Assembly (NCBI RefSeq): GCF_022829685.1
Contig: NZ_JAKSYE010000045.1
Span: forward strand, 1 to 62,515
Source of the DNA: Methylobacterium sp. E-045
GTDB taxonomy: Bacteria; Pseudomonadota; Alphaproteobacteria; Rhizobiales; Beijerinckiaceae
Reading direction: 5' to 3'
DNA length: 62,515 nt
Position 1 is the stretch's first letter. The number at the start of each line of letters is the position of its first letter. Made by a program: the position numbers and the translations under genes. Under the pieces are notes generated by a model, which ran no database searches, was not told where the DNA came from, and worked only from the letters and a program-made list of their open reading frames with translations. Shown here piece after piece: positions 43,955-53,170 of this stretch.

Positions 43955-45643
43955 TTAGGCGGCTCGCACGGTTGCGAGGAAGCGCTGCACCTCGGCCGAC
44001 AGGTGTTCGGATTGCTGCGACAGCTCCGCGGCGGAGGCGAGAACCTGGGCTGCCGCCGCACCGGTCTCCTCCGAGGCCTGCGCCACCCCCGCGATGTTGG
44101 TCGTCACCTCGACCGTGCCGGAGGACGCCTGGGCGACGTTGCGTACGATCTCCTGGGTCGCCGCCCCCTGCTCCTCCACCGCGGCCGCGATGCTCGCGGT
44201 CACCGTGTCGATCTCGCGGATGCGGGCCGTAATCGTGCCGATGGCGATCACGGCCCGATCCGTCACGCCCTGGATCTCGCCGATCTGACCGGCAATCTCG
44301 TCGGTAGCCTTGGCGGTCTGGCTCGCCAGCTCCTTGACCTCGACGGCCACCACCGCAAAGCCGCGTCCCGCTTCTCCCGCGCGTGCCGCCTCGATCGTGG
44401 CGTTGAGCGCCAGCAGGTTGGTCTGGCTGGCGATGTTCGAGATCAGCCCGACCATGTCGCCGATCTTCTCGGACGTCGTCTTCATCATCTGGACGAGATG
44501 GGCGGTCTGATCGGCCTCACCGACCGCGCTCTGCGCCAGCCCCGCCGAGCCCTGCACCTGACGGCCGATCTCCAGCACGGAGCTTCCCAACTCCTCGGCG
44601 GCGGCGGCCACCGTCCCGACGTTCGAGGCGGCCTCCTCGGCGGCCGCGGCCACGGTGGTGGACTGGCTCGCGGTCTGGGTCGCGGTGGCGGTCATCTGCT
44701 GCGCCGTGGCCTGCAGCTCGGTGGCCGCGGATGAGACCTGACCGACGATGCCGCCGACCGCGGCCTCGAACGAATCCGCCATCTGACGCATCCCCGCCTT
44801 GCGCTGCTCCTCGGCCGAGGCGCGCGCCTGCACCGTCTCCTCCTCCAGCTGGCGGGTCCGGATCAGGTTGTCCCGCGAGGCCTCGACGGCGGCAGCGATC
44901 GCCCCGATCTCGTTGGTACGCTCGGAGTAAGGAACCTGCCCGTTGAGGTCGCCGGCCGCGAGATCGCGCATGCGCCGGATCAGGCGGTCGATCGGACGCG
45001 TGACGCAGACGAGGACATAGACGATGGCGCCGGTGCTGCCGGCCAGCGCGGTGAAGCAGAGCAGTGCCGTCAGCCACATGGAACGCGCGTAGGTCTGGTC
45101 GGCGGCGGCCGTGGCCCGCTCGCCGCCGGAGGCGTTCAAGGCCGTGTCGCTGTCGAGAGCGTTCAGGGCTGCGTCGAAGGGCTTGCGGGATGCCTGGAAG
45201 AGGTTGTTGATCGTGCTCTGGTCTTTCGCCTGTGCGGCCGCCATGAGCTTCGTGCGAAACCCGAGGTATTCGCCCCATTGCTGCCGGTGCGCGGTCCACA
45301 GCGCCCTCTCCTCCGCGCTGGAGATCAGGGGCTCGTACCGGGCAGCGACCTTTTCGACCTCAGCGAGCCGCTGATCCGAGACCTTGGCCAACTCGTCCAC
45401 GGGTTCGGTGGCGGTGACGAAACGAGCATCGACGAGCCGCAGGCGTGTCGTCCTGTACTTGAGCTCACCAAGTTCCCGAATGCTCGGCATCCAGTTGTTG
45501 GAGATATCCAGCGCGTTGTCGTTCACGGAACGAAGCTGTACGAGACCCAACGTCCCCTGCGTCAGAATGGCGATGGCGAGGAAGCTCACGAGGCCGATCA
45601 GTGTATGCTTGATTTTGATATTCACGACTGCGGTCTCTTTCAT
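43955..45643 (-). CDS. Methyl-accepting chemotaxis protein (4HB sensor type)
   Basis: The product is 562 aa from ATG 45643. TM1 (about 13-35) is followed by a periplasmic four-helix-bundle sensor ([31 protein letters not shown] is typical of 4HB_MCP domains), TM2 (about 188-211), HAMP and the signalling hairpin [37 protein letters not shown]. There is no C-terminal pentapeptide. It is a different sensor from the receptor at 7954-9642 although the lengths are equal. It is not linked to other chemotaxis genes. Confidence 0.92.
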   Translation of the reverse strand: MKETAVVNIKIKHTLIGLVSFLAIAILTQGTLGLVQLRSVNDNALDISNNWMPSIRELGELKYRTTRLRLVDARFVTATEPVDELAKVSDQRLAEVEKVAARYEPLISSAEERALWTAHRQQWGEYLGFRTKLMAAAQAKDQSTINNLFQASRKPFDAALNALDSDTALNASGGERATAAADQTYARSMWLTALLCFTALAGSTGAIVYVLVCVTRPIDRLIRRMRDLAAGDLNGQVPYSERTNEIGAIAAAVEASRDNLIRTRQLEEETVQARASAEEQRKAGMRQMADSFEAAVGGIVGQVSSAATELQATAQQMTATATQTASQSTTVAAAAEEAASNVGTVAAAAEELGSSVLEIGRQVQGSAGLAQSAVGEADQTAHLVQMMKTTSEKIGDMVGLISNIASQTNLLALNATIEAARAGEAGRGFAVVAVEVKELASQTAKATDEIAGQIGEIQGVTDRAVIAIGTITARIREIDTVTASIAAAVEEQGAATQEIVRNVAQASSGTVEVTTNIAGVAQASEETGAAAAQVLASAAELSQQSEHLSAEVQRFLATVRAA

Positions 45644-45991
45644 GACTATATGTTTTTAAATATCAAATATTTAATTTATTGTAAACATACTATCCTGATA
45701 AAAATTCGTATATGAAAACTAAAACAATCAAACGAACTAAATCGATACATATGGATGCTTGAATCAGCTCAAAAGGCTATGAATTGATGGAGCAAGGGCA
45801 AAGCAAATCATAGGGTAGGGCTAGGATAGTCAGGTTCGTCGGGTGAGGCCGCCTTTCGCGCCAAGCAGGCCAGAGGCGGACCGGCAAGAGACCACCCCTC
45901 CCGGGCGCTCAGGCCGGGTCCCAACCATCGGATTTTAACGGTGGAAAGGCGCGGGGACGGGAGAGGGCGTCGGCCTCCCGTCGATGCCGGC
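45644..45991. other. Intergenic gap upstream of the second chemoreceptor
   Basis: This is 348 bp. The left third (45650-45760) is very AT-rich (TATTTAATTTATTG, AAAAATTCG) and must include the chemoreceptor promoter. The rest is GC-rich without a credible gene. Confidence 0.45.
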
Positions 45992-46252
45992 TCAGCGGTC
46001 GAAGCGTCGCATCGAACGGCTGTCCCACTCGGCCTTGCGCCGGACCCGGTCGTCGGCCCGGTCCCGGTCGCGCTGGAGCGTCTCCCTGCGCCGAAGCGTG
46101 TCCGCCCGGTCGCGGTGCGCCCGCGCCAGGTCGCTCACCGCGTTCATCGCACGGACCCGGTCCGCATCCTGAGCCCATGCCTGGGGTGACCATGCCTCGG
46201 TCGACCCTGCGGCGAGGAGAAGGGTGACGACGGTCACGGCGGAACGGGACAT
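45992..46252 (-). CDS. Small secreted Arg/Asp-rich protein, hypothetical
   Basis: The product is 86 aa from ATG 46252 (MSRSAVTVVTLLLAAGSTEA). A signal peptide with cleavage near AWA-QD is followed by a highly charged, probably helical mature part (DRVRAMNAVSDLARAHRDRADTLRRRETLQRDRDRADDRVRR). No family recognised. The frame is open far upstream but only this start gives a signal sequence. It may be a periplasmic coiled-coil or stress protein; that is speculation. Confidence 0.5.
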   Translation of the reverse strand: MSRSAVTVVTLLLAAGSTEAWSPQAWAQDADRVRAMNAVSDLARAHRDRADTLRRRETLQRDRDRADDRVRRKAEWDSRSMRRFDR

Positions 46253-46457
46253 CGGGCAGCTGCCGTCGGGTTTGAGTCGGATAAAGAAGCCCATCCGCCG
46301 ACTCTGCATCATAGTGCGCTTGGCGCAGGTCTCGGCAGAATAGTGTGCGTCGCATGCATTGAGCGCATGTTTGGTATTTGGCGTTTGGTATACCAACAAG
46401 GTGGGGAGGCTGTCATACATGCTGCAACGCAAACGCACCGCCCTGAGGAACACCGAT

Positions 46458-46628
46458 ATGACCGCTCTCATTCTCACCGCCGTCGCCGTCGCCGCTGCCG
46501 CCAACATCTCCCTGGTGGCCTTCGTCGCCGATCGCCTGACCCCGACCTCCAGCACCTCCACCGTCACGGCCGGCGAGCTCGTTCTCGTGAACGACAACGC
46601 TCCCGCCGCCGTGAAGCTCGCGGCCTGA
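46458..46628 (+). CDS. Small single-pass membrane or secreted peptide, hypothetical
   Basis: The product is 56 aa from ATG 46458 (MTALILTAVAVAAAANISLVAFVADRL), with an upstream in-frame ATG at 46419 as alternative. One hydrophobic helix is followed by a Thr/Ser-rich tail (TPTSSTSTVTAGELVLVNDNAPAAVKLAA). The stop codon is embedded in one hairpin and a canonical terminator follows 37 bases later, which argues for real transcription. Function unknown. Confidence 0.5.
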   Translation: MTALILTAVAVAAAANISLVAFVADRLTPTSSTSTVTAGELVLVNDNAPAAVKLAA

Positions 46629-46640
46629 ATTTCAGGCCGC
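46620..46640 (+). terminator. Hairpin spanning the stop codon of the small membrane gene
   Basis: GCGGCCTGAA-t-TTCAGGCCGC is a perfect 10-bp inverted repeat in which the TGA stop lies. It has no T-run and may stabilise the message end. Confidence 0.5.
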
Positions 46641-46664
46641 ACGGCACCAGAGTCACCGCCATCG

Positions 46665-46691
46665 GCCCCGCCTGACAAGGCGGGGCTTTTT
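46665..46691 (+). terminator. Rho-independent terminator
   Basis: GCCCCGCC-tgacaa-GGCGGGGC followed by TTTTT is a classic intrinsic terminator for the small gene ending at 46628. Confidence 0.9.
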
Positions 46692-46765
46692 CGCGTCGCG
46701 TACCGCCATCATCGCGGTCGCATGGCGGTCGAAAGGCCCCTCGCGTGGCGGTCGATCCGCCCGTC

Positions 46766-49700
46766 TCATCCGACGGACACCGGGACCGGCGCCTCGCCTT
46801 CCCGGGCGAGCGAAGCGGCCTCGGCGAAGCGGGCGCGAACGGTCTCGCTCATCCGGCCGAGGCCCAGATGCGCGGCCATCCGCGCCTCGATGCCGGGGGC
46901 CGGATCGAGGTCGCGGGCGAGCCCGGCGAGCTCCTGGAGCGGGATGTCGCCGGGTGCCCGTGCCTCCCCTCCCGCCGGGCGGAACCTCACCGGCCCGGCA
47001 GGGGCGGCCTCCGGCCAGAGGACGATGCGGTCGCCCTCGCTGGTATGGTGGCAGCGGGGATCGACGGCACCCAGCGCGCGCTGGCGCAGGCGGGCCGTGA
47101 TCCGGGAAAATCCGTGCGCGCGCAGGAGGCGTTCGGCGAGAATGTCAGCGAAAACAGGGCCTTCGCGCGTGACCACGTCGGCTGCCATCGCCGCCAGCCT
47201 GGCCTCGTACCCCGCATCGTGGAACCGCGCGGCATCGGGCGAGAAGCCCGACAGATCGGCCGGTTCGTAGAGTCCGGGGGGCTCCGCGGGAGGAATGTCG
47301 GGCGTGGCCGGCGCGATCACCGCCGGCTCCGGCTTCGCCCTGTCGGCGTCGAGATCGGCCCGGAGCGCCCTGTCGAGGCGGTCGAGGGCGCCTTGCGGAT
47401 CGTTCCACCAATCCGTGCTCCAGACCCGGTGGATGCGCCATCCCAGATCGGTGAGCACCCATTCGCGCAGGCGGTCCCGGTCGCGCGCCGTCGCCGCCCG
47501 ATGGTAGGTCGCCCCATCGCATTCGACTCCCGCGAGGTAGCGTCCCGGAGCGTCGGGATGGACGATGCCGAGGTCGATCCGGAAGGCGGAAACGCCGACC
47601 TGAGGTATGAGTCTCCAGCCCCGTGCGGCCAAAGCCGCCATCACCGCGCCCTCGAAGGGCGATTCGATGTCTCCCCCCGTGGGCGCGGCCGCCGTTTCGA
47701 GGACGCGGGCGCCGTGTTCGGCGAAATCGAGGAAGTGCTTGAAGTCGCGCACGCCGCGCGCGCTGCCGCGTCCGAGATCGACCTGATCGGCCCGCATGGA
47801 CGCGAACACCACGAGTTCACGCCGGGCGCGGGTGATCGCCACGTTGAGGCGGCGGTGACCGCCCTCACGGTTGAGCGAGCTGATCTGTCCGGTGATCCGG
47901 CCCGCCGCGTCGGGACCCGCCGCCACCGAGAACAGGATCGCGTCGCGCTCGTCGCCCTGCACGGTCTCGAGGTTCTTCACGAAGACCGGTTCCTTCCAGG
48001 TCCGCCCGTCGAAGAACCGCTCCAGTTCCGGCCTTCCCCGCCGCTCGGCATCGAGCAGGTTCTCGATCAGCCGCTGCTGCTCGCCGTTGAAGGTGACGAT
48101 GCCGAGCGAGCGCTCCTCCGCCGCGAAGGCCGGTGCCGCAAGGCGGGCGACCACCTCCGCCACCAGGGCGCGCGCTTCGGGCCGGTTCACCCGCGCGCCG
48201 CCGCGCTCGTAGAGGCCATCGGACACGTAGTGCAGCCGCACCGCCCGGTCCTCGGTGACGGGGGAGGGGAAGGTGATGAGCCCCCCGCGATAATAGTGCC
48301 GGTTCGAGAAGGCGATGAGGCTCTCGTGGCGGCTCCTGTAGTGCCAGGCGAGGCGCCTCTGCGGCAGGTTCGCGGCCAGGCACTCGTCGAGGATGCTTTC
48401 CTGGTCGGCGACGTCGAGACCGTCCGGGATCTCGTCGACGCCGCGATCGCCCACATTGGTGGGCGGCAATTGCTCGGGATCGCCGACGATGACCACCTGC
48501 CGGCCCCGCGCGATGGCGCCGATGGCGTCCCAGGGGGCGATCTGCGAGGCTTCGTCGAAGATGACGATGTCGAAGGGCTTTGCCTCGGCCGGCCAGTACT
48601 GGGCGATGGAGAGCGGGCTCATCATCAGGCAGGGCGTCAGCCGGGTCAGCGCGTTCGGCATCCGCGCGAAGAGCTGGCGCAGAGGCATGTGCCTCGCGCG
48701 CTTGGTGATTTCGCGGGCCAGCGTGCCCCATTCGGGGTCGGTGCCGAAGGCGCCGGCGAGCGGCACGCCACCGCCGATACGGGCCCGCACCGCCGCGCCG
48801 GCGAGGCCGGAGAGCCGGGAATCGGCCTCGCCGAAGCCACGGACCGCCTCCTCGTGGCGCTGGCCCATGAAATCGCGCAGGCGGATGTCGTCGGTGACGG
48901 CGTGGTCGATCCACCAGCGCGCATAGGCGCCCTCGAACGTCGTCAGGATGGCGTCGTCCCGCACCGCTCCGGCCTCGATCGCGGCGACCAGAGGGCCGAG
49001 CCCCGCCTTCGTCGCCTCGCCCGCCGCCACCTGCCAGCTCGCCCAGGCCTGCGCCTTCGGCAGCGACCTCTTCCAGCGGTCCGCCACCGCGAGGGTGCCG
49101 GCCACCCAATCGCCGTCCGTCTCCACCGGGCGGTCGGGCTTGGCCCTGCCGACCAGACGCCCGAGCGTCTCGATCGCCCTCACGGCGGCGATCCTGTGCG
49201 TCGTGAAATCCTCCTTCGCCAGGGCGAGATTACCGCCCGGTTCGAGCCGGCCATCCTCGCCATCGAGGAACTCGGCGAGCCTCGCCCGGACGATGGCCGG
49301 GCCTCCGACGAGGGGAGCCATCGCGGTGATGACGGGCGCCAGCCGCGTCGCCCAGGCCATCGGGGCGGTGAACAGCTCGGCGGGGGCGGCCGGATCCGAC
49401 CAGGGATGCCTGAGCTCCGCGGCGGCGCTCGCGAGAATCTCCGCCAGAGCGGGCTGTGCCGCCTGCAGGGCCTTGATCTCGGCGAGGGTGACGAGGTCCG
49501 GCCCGACCTCCTCCGGCGCCGTCCTTTGCGCGAAGGGGGCGAGCAGGCCGCGAACCCGGCCGAGGCGCCGCCCCCGGAGGAAGATGTTCGAGGCTTTCGC
49601 CTCGCGCCATTCGGCCAGGAGGCGGCCGAGGTCGCTGCCGAACACCGAGGGGGCGTAGGGGACGCGGAGGCGGGCGTTCAGCCGGGCGAGCTCGTCCTGC

Positions 49701-52540
49701 CGGGCGCGTCGCGCCTCGACGGCCTGGCGCAAGGCCGCGCCTCCGGGGCCGAGGAAGCGCAGGCCCATCCGCGCCTCCGGCCGGAACAGGGCGGCGGCGA
49801 GGGAGGACAGCGCGCGCAGGCCGTCATAGGTCCGGCCGAGGGGCTCGAGCCCCATCGCCCCGGCGAGACGCCGGCCGGATGCCGCGAAGTCCGGCAGGGT
49901 GCGGGCGAGTTCGGGAACAGCCTGTTCCATTTCGGCCCGCCACAGGGGCGACCATGCGATCACGCCGATCCCCCGTAGGGGATGGTCCGCGATGTCGCCG
50001 ACGATGGGGCGAAGGGCGGCAAGCTCATCGCACAGGGCGCGCAGGCTCTCCCGGTGGCCGGGTGCGGAGGCCGCGTCCTTCGGCCAGACGAGACTGAGCC
50101 CGTCCCGGCCGGCCTGCCGGTCGGCGATGACCCGCCCCATGGCCGAATGGGCGCTGAGGCCGTTCGCCCGCGTGGCGTGCAGGCTTTCCACCACGCCGTT
50201 CAGGGCCGCCCGGCGGCGCTGGAGATCGGCGGCCGCGTCCTCCCAGGGGACGCTCTCGCCGCCCCTTGCGGTCCAGGCCTCGCGCAACTGCGCGATGACG
50301 TGCGTTTTCTGAGCCTTGGCGGCATGGACTTCGAGGCAGCAGGCGCCCAGCCCCACGGCGTCGAGGCGCCGGCGCACCACCTCCAGGGCGGCGCTCTTCT
50401 GCGAAACGAACAGCACCGTGCGCCCCAGGGCCAGGCACTGCGCGATCATGTTGGCGATGGTCTGGCTCTTGCCGGTGCCGGGCGGCCCGAACAGCACGAA
50501 ATCCTTGCCTGACGCCGCCGCGAGGATCGCCGAGACCTGGGAGGAATCGGCGAGGAGCGGCGTGAAGATCCCGGAGGGCGGATGCTCCGCGTCGAGGCGT
50601 TCCGGCACGGGAAAGCCCGTCCCGTCGCCATACGCCTGTTTCGGGGTGTCGAGGAGGTGGCGCACCACCGGGCTGCGTTTCAGCAGATCCGTGCGCTCGC
50701 TCAGATCCTTCCACATCAGGAACTTGGTGAAGGAGAAGGCCGAGAGCACGACCTCGGTCGTGACCTCGAACCCCTTGAGGTCGCGGATATGGGTGCGCAC
50801 GATCCGCCAGATGCCCTCGACGTCGATGCCGGATTCGCCACCCGGCAAGCCCTCCGCGACATCCGGCATGTCGAGGTCGAAATCCTGGCGCAGCATCTCC
50901 AGCAGCGTCGGGTTGAGGCGCGCCTCCTCGTCGTGGCGGACGAGGCGGAAGCCGGCGCGGACGCTGGCGCGGGTCAGGGCCGCCGGCACCAGCAGCAGCG
51001 GCGCACGGGCGGGCGGCATGCCGTTGCCCCGTGTCCAGGTGAGAAAGCCGAAGGCGAGGAACAGGACGTTCGCACCGCCCTCCTCGAAACTGCCGCGCGC
51101 GAGCCGGAACAGGTCGGTGAGGCGGGCCTCCAGTTCCTCCGCCCCGACATCGGCGGCGATCTCGCCGCGGTCTCGGTCCGCCGCGCCGACCGGCGCCTCG
51201 GGGGCGGGCCGGGCGACGAGCCGGAAGGCGCGGCCCGCCGCGAGGGCGTCCTCGAAGGCGCCCGGCTCCGGACAATCGAGGGTGAGCGATCCCTTGCCCG
51301 GTTTGAAGTTGAGGAGCTTGTTCCGCAGGGTCAGGTCGAGGAGCCGCAGCTTCCAGGCTTCGAGCCGGTCGCGGGGCTCCCTCCGGGGCGGGTCGATGCG
51401 GGCAGGGGGGAGATCCTCGACGAAGGACGGCGGCGCGCCGAGCGCCTGGGCGAGGGGAGCCGCGATCTCCGGAGCCACCGCCTCTGTGCCGGGCTCGCCC
51501 GTATCGAGGGGCGCGATGCCGGACAGCCGGGCGCGCCGCAGATCGAGGACCATCTCCAGGGGCGCCTCGGCATCCGCCTCGATCCGGCGCGCGCCGGCCG
51601 CCACCGCATCCGTGAAAGGCCCTGGCGGATCGGCTGTGAGAACCGTGGTCTCGACCAGGATCAGTTCCTGCAGGTCACGGCGCTTCCGCAGGGCCTGGGC
51701 ATCGTCGCCGACCCTTTCCGGCAGGGTCTCGTCCACGAGCCATAGCCCGAGGAGCGCGTGATCGCGGGTAAGGATCAGGAGCGGATTGAGCCCGGCCTGC
51801 TCGCAGCAGGCGGCCCAGAGCAGGGTGAGGTCGAGACAGGTGGCGAGCCGCCGCTCCACGATCGCGCCGGGCTCGCGGACCTTCTGTCCCGACCGCTCGA
51901 AGCTCGGGGGCGGCAGGATGGCGCTGATCCGTAGGGCCGCCATCGCCGCGTGGATCGCCTCCGCCATCTCCCAGGCCCTGGCCCTCTTTCCGCTGCGATA
52001 GCCGTCGAAGGCGGTGCTCCGCCTCGCCCGTTCCAGGATCGCGGCGGCGGAACGCAGGATGCCGTCCACCGCCGGGTCGTCCGGTCTGACGAAGGCCGCG
52101 AGCAGTTCGGGCGCCGCATCCGCGCCTCCCCAATGGGAGGGGGGCAGGAGCCGCAGGTCGAACTCCTCCCGGGCGATCTCGCCTGCCGGATCGGTCTCCT
52201 CGGTCGGAGCCGTCAACGTCAGCTTGACGGTACAGAGCCGGCTCTCCCGCAATCCGGCGAGGAACGCTCCGTCGATCCGGAGATCCGGCGCATCGATGCG
52301 CTGGAGGCCGCCGGCCGCGATCCGCTGGATCGGCAGGGTCAGGGGGCGGAACAGCGGTGGTATCGCCGAGATGCGGAGCGCCACATCGGACAGGTCGGCC
52401 TCGCCGCCATGGGACAGGGTGATGTCCCGGATGAGCGGGATCCCGTTCAGCCAGGATGCGACGCTGGCATGATCGGCGATCGTGCAGGCGAGACCGCAAC
52501 GCGTGCGAGCGCCCTCCGACACCTCGAGCGTATCGTCCAT
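46766..52540 (-). CDS. Giant DUF4011/DUF3320 helicase-nuclease, candidate antiphage protein
   Basis: The product is 1,924 aa from ATG 52540; an upstream ATG at 52777 adds 79 low-complexity residues and is unlikely. The N-terminal domain is followed by a transglutaminase-like segment (CLDLTLLWAACCEQAG, with His in LTRDHALLGLWL, about 235-268). Next are the DUF4011 motif LRLLDLTLRNKLLNF (about 400-415), an SF1 helicase with Walker A FGPPGTGKSQTIANMI (about 685) and Walker B IFDEASQIAP (about 1330), VGDPEQLPP and a motif-VI region TRARRELVVF. A Vsr/DUF559-like nuclease (AGVECDGATYH, about 1672) and a DUF3320 domain (about 1795) finish it. This build matches helicase-Vsr proteins reported as single-gene phage defence (Hhe-type, from memory). 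It stands alone between unrelated genes. Confidence 0.88.
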   Translation of the reverse strand: MDDTLEVSEGARTRCGLACTIADHASVASWLNGIPLIRDITLSHGGEADLSDVALRISAIPPLFRPLTLPIQRIAAGGLQRIDAPDLRIDGAFLAGLRESRLCTVKLTLTAPTEETDPAGEIAREEFDLRLLPPSHWGGADAAPELLAAFVRPDDPAVDGILRSAAAILERARRSTAFDGYRSGKRARAWEMAEAIHAAMAALRISAILPPPSFERSGQKVREPGAIVERRLATCLDLTLLWAACCEQAGLNPLLILTRDHALLGLWLVDETLPERVGDDAQALRKRRDLQELILVETTVLTADPPGPFTDAVAAGARRIEADAEAPLEMVLDLRRARLSGIAPLDTGEPGTEAVAPEIAAPLAQALGAPPSFVEDLPPARIDPPRREPRDRLEAWKLRLLDLTLRNKLLNFKPGKGSLTLDCPEPGAFEDALAAGRAFRLVARPAPEAPVGAADRDRGEIAADVGAEELEARLTDLFRLARGSFEEGGANVLFLAFGFLTWTRGNGMPPARAPLLLVPAALTRASVRAGFRLVRHDEEARLNPTLLEMLRQDFDLDMPDVAEGLPGGESGIDVEGIWRIVRTHIRDLKGFEVTTEVVLSAFSFTKFLMWKDLSERTDLLKRSPVVRHLLDTPKQAYGDGTGFPVPERLDAEHPPSGIFTPLLADSSQVSAILAAASGKDFVLFGPPGTGKSQTIANMIAQCLALGRTVLFVSQKSAALEVVRRRLDAVGLGACCLEVHAAKAQKTHVIAQLREAWTARGGESVPWEDAAADLQRRRAALNGVVESLHATRANGLSAHSAMGRVIADRQAGRDGLSLVWPKDAASAPGHRESLRALCDELAALRPIVGDIADHPLRGIGVIAWSPLWRAEMEQAVPELARTLPDFAASGRRLAGAMGLEPLGRTYDGLRALSSLAAALFRPEARMGLRFLGPGGAALRQAVEARRARQDELARLNARLRVPYAPSVFGSDLGRLLAEWREAKASNIFLRGRRLGRVRGLLAPFAQRTAPEEVGPDLVTLAEIKALQAAQPALAEILASAAAELRHPWSDPAAPAELFTAPMAWATRLAPVITAMAPLVGGPAIVRARLAEFLDGEDGRLEPGGNLALAKEDFTTHRIAAVRAIETLGRLVGRAKPDRPVETDGDWVAGTLAVADRWKRSLPKAQAWASWQVAAGEATKAGLGPLVAAIEAGAVRDDAILTTFEGAYARWWIDHAVTDDIRLRDFMGQRHEEAVRGFGEADSRLSGLAGAAVRARIGGGVPLAGAFGTDPEWGTLAREITKRARHMPLRQLFARMPNALTRLTPCLMMSPLSIAQYWPAEAKPFDIVIFDEASQIAPWDAIGAIARGRQVVIVGDPEQLPPTNVGDRGVDEIPDGLDVADQESILDECLAANLPQRRLAWHYRSRHESLIAFSNRHYYRGGLITFPSPVTEDRAVRLHYVSDGLYERGGARVNRPEARALVAEVVARLAAPAFAAEERSLGIVTFNGEQQRLIENLLDAERRGRPELERFFDGRTWKEPVFVKNLETVQGDERDAILFSVAAGPDAAGRITGQISSLNREGGHRRLNVAITRARRELVVFASMRADQVDLGRGSARGVRDFKHFLDFAEHGARVLETAAAPTGGDIESPFEGAVMAALAARGWRLIPQVGVSAFRIDLGIVHPDAPGRYLAGVECDGATYHRAATARDRDRLREWVLTDLGWRIHRVWSTDWWNDPQGALDRLDRALRADLDADRAKPEPAVIAPATPDIPPAEPPGLYEPADLSGFSPDAARFHDAGYEARLAAMAADVVTREGPVFADILAERLLRAHGFSRITARLRQRALGAVDPRCHHTSEGDRIVLWPEAAPAGPVRFRPAGGEARAPGDIPLQELAGLARDLDPAPGIEARMAAHLGLGRMSETVRARFAEAASLAREGEAPVPVSVG

Positions 52541-52846
52541 CGCGCCCGGTTCCCCGCCAGTCGGCAAGGGTTCTACAAGCGTGGCACTCGCAGCCGCAAG
52601 AGTCGCGCGGTGACCGCTCCGATGCTCGCCGGGCTCGCGGTTTGCCTGACCTCCGTTGTTCGCCGTGCTTGGAATCGTTCCACAACATAGCGATTGCCCG
52701 GGCAAGACGAGGCTCTGTATAGCAATGGGTGATCGGCAACGCGATGAAGCTGCCGGTCGTCGCAGCGTGGTGGCCATTCGTTTCGCTGGCGTTGCGCCGC
52801 CGAGCCCGCCTGCCGTTCGCTCCTCGCAATCCGGTGCTGCCTGCCG
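52541..52846. other. Divergent promoter region
   Basis: These 306 bp separate the helicase-nuclease gene from the iron-associated operon. They must hold both promoters. I saw no gene, no clear Fur or Irr box and no repeat. Confidence 0.4.
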
Positions 52847-53170
52847 ATGACGGATACGACCAAGCCGAATGCATGGCCATCGCAGGCACGCTACCGCCTG
52901 ATGGTGGCGGGCCGGACCCTCCTCGCGATCTTCGGAGGCTATGCCCTCGCGGCGATCACCACGGCCTTCCTCTCCCTGACCTTGCCCCTAGACCGTTCGG
53001 AGGCCGTTGCCGCCGCCACCCTGGCGAGCTTCGCGATCATGGCGGCGGCGGTGATCTGGGTGTTCTCCGCCCGCACTCTCGCCCGCGCGGCGATCGGACT
53101 GGCGCTTCCGGCTTTGTGGCTGGGCGCCGGTCTCTGGCTCGCCCTCGGCAGCGCGGTGCAACCGGCATGA
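52847..53170 (+). CDS. DUF3649-type small membrane protein
   Basis: The product is 107 aa with three hydrophobic helices (LLAIFGGYALAAITTAFLSL, AAATLASFAIMAAAVIWVF, GLALPALWLGAGLWLAL). Family members are found as the first gene of a trio with PepSY and DUF3325 proteins beside TonB-dependent siderophore receptors. The stop overlaps the next start as ATGA, so the trio is coupled. Its exact role in iron uptake is unknown. No TonB receptor gene is present here. Confidence 0.75.
   Translation: MTDTTKPNAWPSQARYRLMVAGRTLLAIFGGYALAAITTAFLSLTLPLDRSEAVAAATLASFAIMAAAVIWVFSARTLARAAIGLALPALWLGAGLWLALGSAVQPA

Noticed and set aside
46745..49978. 1,077-aa plus-strand open frame opposite the helicase-nuclease
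   Set aside because: Shadow of the minus-strand gene: Arg/Gly/Glu-rich with no recognisable motif, while the minus strand has intact helicase and nuclease motifs.
52541..52777. In-frame extension of the helicase-nuclease to ATG 52777
   Set aside because: The added 79 residues are low-complexity and unlike the family; ATG 52540 begins a sensible domain and leaves room for two divergent promoters.
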